DNA of 12,247 bases, taken from NCBI GenBank assembly GCA_964292295.1, contig CAXYVC010000079.1, forward strand, positions 1 to 12,247. Reading direction: 5' to 3'. Both the position numbers and the translations under genes were made by a program. This DNA is from CAXYVC01 sp964292295. Lineage in GTDB: Bacteria > Acidobacteriota > Holophagae > Holophagales > Holophagaceae. Numbering within the stretch: position 1 is the first letter of the stretch; each line of letters begins with the position of its first letter. This document shows, one piece after another, positions 1 to 7,059 of this stretch. The notes beneath the pieces were generated by a model. The model searched no databases, was not told the DNA's origin, and saw only the letters and a program-made list of their open reading frames with translations.

Positions 1-536
1 CCGGTGACCAGCACGCTGGCCACGGAGGGGCCGACGCGCGCCAGCAGCTCCACCAGGGTGCGCATGGGGCGGCTCTCCGCCACGAGGGGCGGCAGTTCGT
101 CCGCCCGCAGGGCGCGGTTCTCGGCCTCCAGGCGCCGGGAGCGCCGCAGCGCCTCCCCCAGCTCCGCCTGGCTGCGGAGGGTGGCCAGCAGCCGCGCGTT
201 CTCCCAGGGCTTCAGGACGAAATCCCGCGCCCCGCGCTTCATGGCCTCCACCGCCAGTTCGACGCTCCCCCAGGCGGTCATCACGACCAGCGGGAGCTCC
301 GGTTCCAGGGCCTTCAGGCGCTCCAGGAGCTCCAGCCCCTCCCGGCCCGAGGTGGTGTCCTGCTGGAAGTTCATGTCCAGCAGCACCACGTCCGGAAGCG
401 CCGCCTCCACCGCGCCGAGCACGGCCTGGGGGGTGGCCACCGCCTCCACCCGGAAGCCCTCGGCCTTCAGCAGCAGGCGGAGGCTCTCCCGCACGTCGGG
501 CTGGTCATCGGCAAGGAGGATGCGAGGCGCGGCCAT
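1..536 (-). CDS. NtrC-family sigma-54-dependent response regulator, N-terminal part (cut by window edge)
   Basis: Two-component response regulator that probably activates sigma-54 promoters after phosphorylation. 178 complete codons are visible, starting at the ATG whose first base is 536. Residues 1 to about 120 form a receiver domain: acidic pair D10/D11, phospho-acceptor D54 (VVLLDMNF), T87 and K109 (DFVLKP). A linker helix of about 120-145 follows. The segment PLVAESRPMRTLVELLARVGPSVASVLVTG at about 150-179 is the usual start of a sigma-54 AAA+ domain just before its Walker A, which lies beyond the edge with the expected HTH domain. The loop after D54 is longer than normal and lacks the usual MPxMDG. 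The start is 21 nt after the M28 peptidase stop; the Shine-Dalgarno is weak (GGGAAG close to the ATG). As last visible gene of the export operon it is the natural candidate regulator of it. The family call is firm; the target is inferred. Confidence 0.9.
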   Translation of the reverse strand, partial: MAAPRILLADDQPDVRESLRLLLKAEGFRVEAVATPQAVLGAVEAALPDVVLLDMNFQQDTTSGREGLELLERLKALEPELPLVVMTAWGSVELAVEAMKRGARDFVLKPWENARLLATLRSQAELGEALRRSRRLEAENRALRADELPPLVAESRPMRTLVELLARVGPSVASVLVT

Positions 537-557
537 GCTTCCCAGCTTAGCCCCACA

Positions 558-2213
558 TCAGTGCGGCATCTCCGCGGCGACCAGGACGGCGCTTCCGCGC
601 TGCTCCCGCCCATCGCGCACCCAGCGCAGCTCGACACACTCCCCCACGCGGCGCGGGGCGAGGGCACGCTCCAGCTCCTCGCGATTGGACACGAGCTGTC
701 CATCTACGGCCACCAGCAGGTCCCCGGGCCGGAGCCCCGGACCCGCCGCGGGGGCGCCCCCCACCCGACGGACGCGGAGGGCCTTCGGCGACTCCGGCTC
801 GAAGGCAAGGGAGGGCCTCGCCTCGAAGCGCAGGGCCTGCGGCGCATCCGCCTGGTCCCGCACCAGGCGAAGGGCGAATTCCGTGATGTCCCCCATGGCT
901 TCCGCGTTGAGCCGATCCGGCGTGTCGCCCGGGTGGTGCAGGTCCCCGTGGACCCCCGTGAAGAAGAAGAAGGAGGGGATGCCCGCCGCGGCGAAGCTCG
1001 CGTGGTCGGACAGGTAGGCGAAGGGCGTGGTTCCCCGGTCCACGGCCACCTTCAGGGCGCCGGGGGCGAGGCCCCGCAGGCGGGCCAGCGCCCCGGGCTC
1101 CACGCCGAGGCCCGTGAGGACGAGCTCCCGCTGCGGGTCGAAGCGGCCGATGCAGTCGAGGTTCACCATGGCCTTCACCCGGGCCAGGGGCACGGTGGGA
1201 TGCTCCACCCAGAAGGCGCTGCCCAGGAAACCCTCCTCCTCGCCGCCGAACAGCACGAAGCTCATGGAGCGCCGGCCCGGACTCCGCGCCGCCTGGCGCG
1301 CAATCTCCAGCACGCCCGCGCAGCCGCTGGCGTTGTCATCCGCCCCCGGATAGACGCGCCCGTCGCGGGCGCCCAGGTGGTCCAGGTGGGCGCCCACCAC
1401 CACGTGCTCGTCGCGCAGCCGGGGATCCGACCCCGGAAGGGTCGCCACCACGTTGGGCAGGGGGTGCGGCATCAGGTCCTGCTTCGCGTCCAGGTCCAGG
1501 GCCACGGGCAGCTCCCGGCTGGCGGGGCGCCCAGGGGCGAGGGCGCGCGCGGCCTCCGTCAGCGCCTCGCCGGCCCGGCCCGGAAGACCTCCCCGGCGGA
1601 GCAGCCCGACGGGGCAGGACGTGGCACCTCCGAGGCGCCCCGGTTCCCCGTGCAGGCGTTCCTGGAGCAGGAGCACCAACACGGCCCCCCGGGCGGCCAG
1701 GCCCTCGGCGGCCCGCGGGATGTCCACGCCGCCCTCCACCACCAGCGCTTCCATGGCCTCCGTACGCGGCCAGGCCTCCATCACCACCACGCGGCCCTTG
1801 AGGTCCAGCCCCTTCAGGTCGTCGTGCGCCGGCAGGGACAGGCCGTAGCCGACGTAGAGCAGGGGTGCGCCGGAAAGCCTCAGGGCCACCTCGCCGTCGA
1901 AGAGGTCCAGGTCCCGCCCGGCCGCAAGGACCTGCGCCTTTCCGCCCTCGAGGAGGCGGGCCTCCAGGCGCCCGCGACGGGGGAGGCCGTAGGGCACCTC
2001 CTGGATCCGGGCCTCCAGCCCCATGGCGCGGAAGCGTTCCAGGGCGAGACGCGCAGCCCGGTCCAGGCCCTCCTGCCCGTCGCCCCGCCCCTGCAGTTCC
2101 GGCGCCGCGAAGGCTGCCACGTCCGCCTTCAGGCGGGTCACCAGCTCCGGGGGCGCCGCGGCGAGGCCCAGCGGAAGCGCGAGCGCAACGGCGGAACGAA
2201 GGCGGAAGGTCAT
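558..2213 (-). CDS. Secreted M28-family zinc peptidase with C-terminal PDZ domain
   Basis: Predicted exported metallo-aminopeptidase or carboxypeptidase of the M28 (peptidase Q/aminopeptidase Y) family, 551 residues. Residues 1-20 look like a signal peptide (MTFRLRSAVALALPLGLAAA). About 105-250 resembles a protease-associated insert. The dinuclear zinc site is complete: H276 (GAHLDHLG), D293 (PGADDNASG), catalytic E325 and ligand E326 (GGEEEGFLGS), D353 (NLDCIG) and H426 (GDLHHPGDTPD). About 462-545 is PDZ-like (GPGLRPGDLLVAVDG). I chose the ATG at 2213 because it begins the signal peptide and has GGCGGAG 6 nt upstream. An upstream in-frame ATG at 2258 would add 15 non-signal residues and overlap the preceding permease gene. 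It lies 34 nt after that permease and 21 nt before the regulator, so it is probably co-transcribed. The substrate is unknown; periplasmic or extracellular peptide trimming linked to the exporter is inference. Confidence 0.92.
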   Translation of the reverse strand: MTFRLRSAVALALPLGLAAAPPELVTRLKADVAAFAAPELQGRGDGQEGLDRAARLALERFRAMGLEARIQEVPYGLPRRGRLEARLLEGGKAQVLAAGRDLDLFDGEVALRLSGAPLLYVGYGLSLPAHDDLKGLDLKGRVVVMEAWPRTEAMEALVVEGGVDIPRAAEGLAARGAVLVLLLQERLHGEPGRLGGATSCPVGLLRRGGLPGRAGEALTEAARALAPGRPASRELPVALDLDAKQDLMPHPLPNVVATLPGSDPRLRDEHVVVGAHLDHLGARDGRVYPGADDNASGCAGVLEIARQAARSPGRRSMSFVLFGGEEEGFLGSAFWVEHPTVPLARVKAMVNLDCIGRFDPQRELVLTGLGVEPGALARLRGLAPGALKVAVDRGTTPFAYLSDHASFAAAGIPSFFFFTGVHGDLHHPGDTPDRLNAEAMGDITEFALRLVRDQADAPQALRFEARPSLAFEPESPKALRVRRVGGAPAAGPGLRPGDLLVAVDGQLVSNREELERALAPRRVGECVELRWVRDGREQRGSAVLVAAEMPH

Positions 2214-2247
2214 GGGAAGCTCCGCCCCCGAGCATGCCACGGCCCGG

Positions 2248-4674
2248 CTATTCCGCACGCAGCGCCTCGGCGGGCGGCACGCGGGCCGCGCGGAGGGCGG
2301 GGAGGAGGGTGGCCAGCAGGCCGCAGAGACCCATGGCCAGCAGGGCGCCCAGGAGGGCCAGGGGGTCCGAGGCCCTCAGCTCCGCGAGCTGGCCCTCCAG
2401 GAGGTGGCGCAGGGCCAGGGTCAGAACCAGCCCGAGGCCCAGCCCCGCAAGGATCAACGCCATGCCCGAACGCTGGAGCTCGCCCACCACCTGGGCCAGG
2501 CTGGCCCCCAGCGCGAAGCGCAGGCCGATCTCGCGCCTCCGCACGGCCACCGCCTGCGCCACCACGCCGTAGACGCCGATGCCCGACAGGAGGAGCGCCA
2601 GGCCTGCGAAGACGGACACGAGCGCCAGAAGCTGCGTGCGGTTGTCCAGGGTCCGCGCGCCCAGCGCCTCCGCGCTCCGCAGCTCCGGCACGGGCAGGTC
2701 GGGATCGAGCTCCCGCAGGGCTCCCTGCAGGCCCCGGCGCAGGTCCGCCGGGGAGGCCGCCCCCCGCAGGTGCACCCGCAGAACCCCCGTGACCAGGGGG
2801 ATCTGGTCCAGGGACAGCACCATCCGGGGTTCGGGGGGCACGTCGAGGCCCGTGGAGCGCCAGTCCGCCAGCACGCCCACCACCCGCAGGGGCTGGGGGC
2901 TCCCGTTGGCGCTCAGGTGCAGGTAGAGGTCGCGCCCCACGGCGTTCCCCTCCGGGAAGGCCTCGCGGGCCATGGAGGCGTTGATCATGCAGGTCCAGGG
3001 AGCCCCCAGGCGGTCCTCCGGCCCCAGGGCGCGGCCCGCCTCCAGACGCAGGCCGAGGGTGCGCACGTAGTCCCCGCCCGCCAGGTCGAGGGCCGTCATG
3101 GGGCAGTCTCCCGGCGAAGCGGCCGGATCCTTGGCGTACGGGGTGATGCCCCCGCGGCTGCCGATGGCGGGCCTCAAGGAGAAGCCGAAGCTGGCCAGGC
3201 CCGGAAGGCCGCGCAGGCGCTCCGCCAACCCCGCGCGGAAGCGCGCCTCGACCTCGGGATTGCCGTAGCGGGAGGCGGGGAGGAGGAGGGTGGCCTGGTG
3301 CAGGCCTTCCAGCCGCAGGCCGGGATCGAGCGTGCGCACCTTGACCAGGCTGTGGAGCAGCAGGCCGCCCCCGCCCAGCAGCAGCGTGGCCAGGGCCACC
3401 TGGGCCACCGTGAGCAGGCGGCGCCCCCAGGCGCGCCCCGCGGTGGCCCCCCGGTCGCCCTCCCGCAGCACCGCCGCGAGGTCCAGGCGCTGCACCCGCA
3501 CCAGGGGAAGCACGGCCACCGCCAGGCCGGAGAACGCCGCGAGGGCCCAGGCGAAGGCCAGGCTGGGGCCATCCAGGCTGGGCGGGACGCCCCCGGCGCC
3601 CTCCGCCAGGAAGCGCGGCGCACGCGCCAGCAGTCCCGCGGCCAGGGCCCAGGCGCATGCCCCGCCCAGGAGACCCACCAGGAGGCCCTCCGCCAGGAAG
3701 GCCGAAGCCTGCTGGCCCAGGGAGGCCCCGAGCGCGCCCCGCAGGGCCGCGTCCCGGAAGCGGCCCAGGTGGCGCGCCAGGAAGAGGCCCGCCACGTTGG
3801 CCACCGCCACCAGCTGCAGGAGCAGCGCGGCTCCCTGGAGCAGCAGCAGGGAGGCCCTCCGGTCCCCCGCCAGTTCATCGTGCAGGTCCGCCACGGTGGG
3901 CAGGGCATGGCCGCTGCCCATCGTGCCAAGGATGGCGCCCACCCCACGCTCGAGACGGGCCAGGTCGGCGTTGGCTGCGGCCGCGGTCGTGCCCTTCCGC
4001 AGGCGTCCAACGGCGCGGAAGCTCAGGTTCGCGCCTTCCCGGACGCTGGCGTCGTCGAGGCTGAGGGGCACCAGGAGCTGGGCGCGGGTGCCCGCCTCCT
4101 CGCCGGGAAGGACGAGGTCCCTCCCCGCCACGCCGACGATGGTGTGGGCCTTCCCGTCCAGCACGAGGCTGCGCCCCAGAACGCCCGAATCCCCGCCGTA
4201 GCGGCTCCGCCAGAAGGCGTGGCCGAGGATGACGGTGCGGCCTCCGCCGACCTCCTCCACGGAAGCTTCGAAGGGACTCCCGAGCGCCATGGGCACCCCC
4301 AGGGCCTCCAGGTAGCCCGAACTCAACACCATCGCGTCCACCCGCCGGGGCTCGCCATCCCCGGTGAGGTCGCGGGACACCAGGCGCGCGGCGCCCAGAG
4401 CCTCGAAGCAGCGGGACTTCCGCCGCAGTTCCCGGAGGATGGGCAGGGACACGCTGTCCCAGGCCTCCCGGGAGCCGTCCTGGATCTTGAGGGTCACCAG
4501 GCGCTGGGGATCCGGGTAGGGCAGCGGCCTGTAGAGCGTGCCGTACAGGGTGCTGAAGACGACCGTGTTCGCCCCCAGCCCGAGGGCCAGCGTGAGCACC
4601 GCCATGGCCAGGAAGCCGGGGCTGCGCCGCAGGCTGCGGAGGGCCAGACGGAGGTCGAGGAGGAAGGCGTGCAT
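2248..4674 (-). CDS. ADOP-type MacB/FtsX permease, third of three paralogues
   Basis: ABC-type permease of 808 residues with two MacB_PCD-FtsX units in one chain, the layout of acidobacterial duplicated orphan permeases. Hydrophobic segments lie at about 20-42, 274-300, 328-350, 372-393, 420-441, 680-706, 735-755 and 771-793, giving 8 TM helices with two large periplasmic domains (about 45-270 and 445-675). FtsX signatures follow the second and sixth TMs: RFRDAALRGALGAS (305-318) and RRREIGLRFALGAS (712-725). The first periplasmic domain has the family motif GHAFWRSRYGGDSGVLGRSL (151-170). There is no ATP-binding domain, so it must use a separate ATPase, probably the one at 9648-10352. The start codon lies 3 nt after the previous permease stop, with GGAG at 4681-4684 overlapping that stop. 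The C-terminus PAEALRAE* parallels its two neighbours. Family assignment is strong; the substrate is unknown. Confidence 0.9.
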   Translation of the reverse strand: MHAFLLDLRLALRSLRRSPGFLAMAVLTLALGLGANTVVFSTLYGTLYRPLPYPDPQRLVTLKIQDGSREAWDSVSLPILRELRRKSRCFEALGAARLVSRDLTGDGEPRRVDAMVLSSGYLEALGVPMALGSPFEASVEEVGGGRTVILGHAFWRSRYGGDSGVLGRSLVLDGKAHTIVGVAGRDLVLPGEEAGTRAQLLVPLSLDDASVREGANLSFRAVGRLRKGTTAAAANADLARLERGVGAILGTMGSGHALPTVADLHDELAGDRRASLLLLQGAALLLQLVAVANVAGLFLARHLGRFRDAALRGALGASLGQQASAFLAEGLLVGLLGGACAWALAAGLLARAPRFLAEGAGGVPPSLDGPSLAFAWALAAFSGLAVAVLPLVRVQRLDLAAVLREGDRGATAGRAWGRRLLTVAQVALATLLLGGGGLLLHSLVKVRTLDPGLRLEGLHQATLLLPASRYGNPEVEARFRAGLAERLRGLPGLASFGFSLRPAIGSRGGITPYAKDPAASPGDCPMTALDLAGGDYVRTLGLRLEAGRALGPEDRLGAPWTCMINASMAREAFPEGNAVGRDLYLHLSANGSPQPLRVVGVLADWRSTGLDVPPEPRMVLSLDQIPLVTGVLRVHLRGAASPADLRRGLQGALRELDPDLPVPELRSAEALGARTLDNRTQLLALVSVFAGLALLLSGIGVYGVVAQAVAVRRREIGLRFALGASLAQVVGELQRSGMALILAGLGLGLVLTLALRHLLEGQLAELRASDPLALLGALLAMGLCGLLATLLPALRAARVPPAEALRAE

Positions 4675-4677
4675 GGG

Positions 4678-7056
4678 CTACTCCGAACGGAGCGCTTCCG
4701 CGGGCGCGACGCGCGCCGCGCGGAGGGCGGGAAGGAGGCAGGCGAGGAGGGCGGCTGCCGCGAGCAGCACCAGGGAAAGGAGGAAGGCGGGGGGATCGAA
4801 AGCCCCGATCCCGAAGAGCGAGGCCTGGGCGAGACGGGCCACGGCGAGGCTGAGGGCCGCGCCGGCCACGGCGCCGGGAATCACGAGGCGCACGCCCTGG
4901 AGGAGCACCAGGCGGACGAGCCCCAGGCGTTCCGCCCCCAGGGCCCCCCGAATGCCGAGCTCGCGCCGGCGACCGGCCACCTGGCCCGCGAGGGTGCCGT
5001 AGATCCCGACGCAACCCACCAGGAGCCCGAGAACAGAGAAGGCGCCCATGAGCAGCAGGGCGCGTTCCCGCTCCGCCAGCGTGGCCGCCAGGTCCGCCGC
5101 GAGGGCGCGGGCGGTCCGCACGCGCACGCCCTTCCCCGCCACGAGCGTGCGCAGCCGGCCCTCGAGCAAAGCCGGGGACAGCCCGCTCTCCACCACGAGG
5201 TGCAGCGGCGCCCCGATCGGCTGGAAGGGCAGGAAGGCCGCCGGCTGGGCCGCCTCACCCAAGGCCTCCAGCCGCATGTCTTTCACGACCCCGATCACCG
5301 CCCACGTGCGTCCCCAGACCCCGCTGCGGACCACCCGCCCCACGGCGGAGGCGCCGGGGAAGAGGCGGCGTGCCGCCGCCTCGTTGAGCACGGCCACGGA
5401 GGCGCGGGCATCGGCGGCCTGGAATCCGCGCCCCTCCACGACCCTGGCCCCCAGGACGTCCAGGACGTCCATCGAGACGAGGTGGAAGAAGAGGTCGGGA
5501 TCGCCGGGCGCAAAGGAGCCTCCACCGGCGTGGAAGTTGCACTGGAACCCGGTTCCGCCCACCAGGGTTCCGCTGGCGTAGCCCACCCGGCGCACGCCCG
5601 GAATGGCCTCCGCCAGCGCCTTCATCTCCCCCGCGGCCGCATCCATGCCCTCGAGCGGAACGGGAGGAAGCACGACCAGGCTCGCGAGGCCCTCCGGGCG
5701 GAAGCCCGGGTCCGCCGTGAGCGCGCGGTGGAAGCTGCGCCCAAGCAGCGATGAGGTCGTGAGAAGCACGAGCACGAGGGCCACCTGGACCCCGACCAGG
5801 GCGCGTCGCCAGGGGTGCAGCCGCCCCGTTCCGCCCCGCCCTCCCGAGGCCAGGCTGCGCGCCAGATCCGGGCGCGTGGCGCCCAGGACGGGCAGCACGC
5901 CCACGGCGGCGGCGCACACGAAGGCGCTGGAAAGCGAGAAGGCGAGGAGGGCCGGGCTCGTCTTCAGGAGTTCGGGCCCCACCCGCTGCAGGTCGGGAAG
6001 GTAGAGAAGGAGCACGGGCAGCGCCAGGTGGCGCAGGAAAAAGGCCAGGGCCAGCCCCGCAGCCCCCACGAGAAGGGCCTCCAGCCCATGCTGGCGGAAG
6101 GCCTGGCCCGGCGTGGCCCCGAGGGCCGCGCGCAGGGCCGTCTCCCGGTCCCGCTCCAGCACGCGCGCCAGGAAGAGGCTCGCCACGTTCACGCAGGTGA
6201 GGAGCAGGAGCAGGGAGGCCGCCCCCGCGAGCAGGAAGAGCGGAAGGCGCTGGGGGGGCATGAGAACACTGCGAAGGCGGTCCACGTGGAAGCGCTGGTC
6301 CCGGAAGGCGGCCGGGAGGCTCTCGGCCCTGAAGGCGGCGGCCACCGCGGCGCTGGCGTCGTCAGGTCCGCGGCCCGGCGCCAGGCGGCCCACGATCCGG
6401 TAGAAGGCATCGCCCGTATCGGTCCGGAAGTCCTGGGTGGCCACTTCCAGGGAAAAGAAGAGCTCCCCACCACCGGAGAGCGGCAGCGTCGTGTCCTCGG
6501 GGAGGATGCCCACCACGCGCACACCCTGCGAGGTGCCCTGGCGCTCCAGCCGGAGCGGTCGCCCGAGAAGGCCCGGATCCGACCCGAAGCGCTCCCGCCA
6601 GGCCTTCGCCGTGAGGAGCAGCGGCACCTCCGCGCCCTCCCCGCGGTCCTCCTCCGCCCCGAAGGTCCGCCCGAGGAGGGGCCGGACGCCCAACACCCTC
6701 AGGTAGCCGCTGTCCATGCCCGAGGCCTTCAGCTCGACCAGGCGGTCTCCGTCCCGGAGGGCTTCGGTCCCCATGCCCCCCCGCACGACGCCAAGCCCCG
6801 TGAAGACCCCCCGGAGCTCCGCCAGGCGGGCGTGGTCGGCCCCCGTCGCGGATGCATAGGGGCGGCCCTCCGGCCCGGTGTGGCGCAGCACGACGAGGCG
6901 CTCGCTCTCCGGGAAGGGCAGCGGGCGCACAAGCAGGGCGTGCACGGCATTGAAGAGCAGCGTGTGGAAACCCAGCCCCAGCCCGAGGGTGAGGGCCGCC
7001 GCCAGCGCAAAGCCAGGGCTGTGGCGCAGGGACCGGCAGGCGATGGTCAGGGACAT
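4678..7056 (-). CDS. ADOP-type MacB/FtsX permease, second of three paralogues
   Basis: ABC-type inner-membrane permease, 792 residues, same double MacB_PCD-FtsX design as its neighbours. TM segments lie near 15-37, 271-297, 323-350, 367-391, 417-438, 664-690, 717-742 and 756-776. FtsX signatures are RDRETALRAALGAT (302-315) and RRRELGIRGALGAE (696-709). The conserved periplasmic motif is a variant here: TAKAWRERFGSDPGLLGRPL (149-168). The gene starts 3 nt after the first permease stop (TAGCCCATG), and GGAG at 7063-7066 is its likely Shine-Dalgarno, placed inside the upstream gene's last codons, so translation is probably coupled. Its own 3' end is almost identical at DNA level to that of the first permease (4 differences in the 58 bases next to the stop), while the rest of the protein has diverged much more. 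No ATPase domain is present. Partnership with the operon ATPase and adaptor is inferred from gene order. Confidence 0.9.
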   Translation of the reverse strand: MSLTIACRSLRHSPGFALAAALTLGLGLGFHTLLFNAVHALLVRPLPFPESERLVVLRHTGPEGRPYASATGADHARLAELRGVFTGLGVVRGGMGTEALRDGDRLVELKASGMDSGYLRVLGVRPLLGRTFGAEEDRGEGAEVPLLLTAKAWRERFGSDPGLLGRPLRLERQGTSQGVRVVGILPEDTTLPLSGGGELFFSLEVATQDFRTDTGDAFYRIVGRLAPGRGPDDASAAVAAAFRAESLPAAFRDQRFHVDRLRSVLMPPQRLPLFLLAGAASLLLLLTCVNVASLFLARVLERDRETALRAALGATPGQAFRQHGLEALLVGAAGLALAFFLRHLALPVLLLYLPDLQRVGPELLKTSPALLAFSLSSAFVCAAAVGVLPVLGATRPDLARSLASGGRGGTGRLHPWRRALVGVQVALVLVLLTTSSLLGRSFHRALTADPGFRPEGLASLVVLPPVPLEGMDAAAGEMKALAEAIPGVRRVGYASGTLVGGTGFQCNFHAGGGSFAPGDPDLFFHLVSMDVLDVLGARVVEGRGFQAADARASVAVLNEAAARRLFPGASAVGRVVRSGVWGRTWAVIGVVKDMRLEALGEAAQPAAFLPFQPIGAPLHLVVESGLSPALLEGRLRTLVAGKGVRVRTARALAADLAATLAERERALLLMGAFSVLGLLVGCVGIYGTLAGQVAGRRRELGIRGALGAERLGLVRLVLLQGVRLVIPGAVAGAALSLAVARLAQASLFGIGAFDPPAFLLSLVLLAAAALLACLLPALRAARVAPAEALRSE
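4681..4684 (-). promoter_or_regulatory. Shine-Dalgarno in the stop-start junction of permeases two and three
   Basis: GGAG lies 6 nt before the ATG at 4674 and overlaps the end of the second permease (GAG-TAG-CCC-ATG). A ribosome finishing the upstream gene would sit on this site, so coupled translation is likely. Confidence 0.65.
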
Positions 7057-7059
7057 GGG

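Noticed and set aside
2214..2258. Upstream start for the M28 peptidase at 2258
   Set aside because: It adds 15 residues before the signal peptide, overlaps the permease stop, and the internal ATG at 2213 has a better ribosome-binding site.
2023..5754. A plus-strand open frame of 1243 codons
   Set aside because: It is antisense to the M28 peptidase and two permeases, with the same biased composition and no motif. It is a shadow frame.
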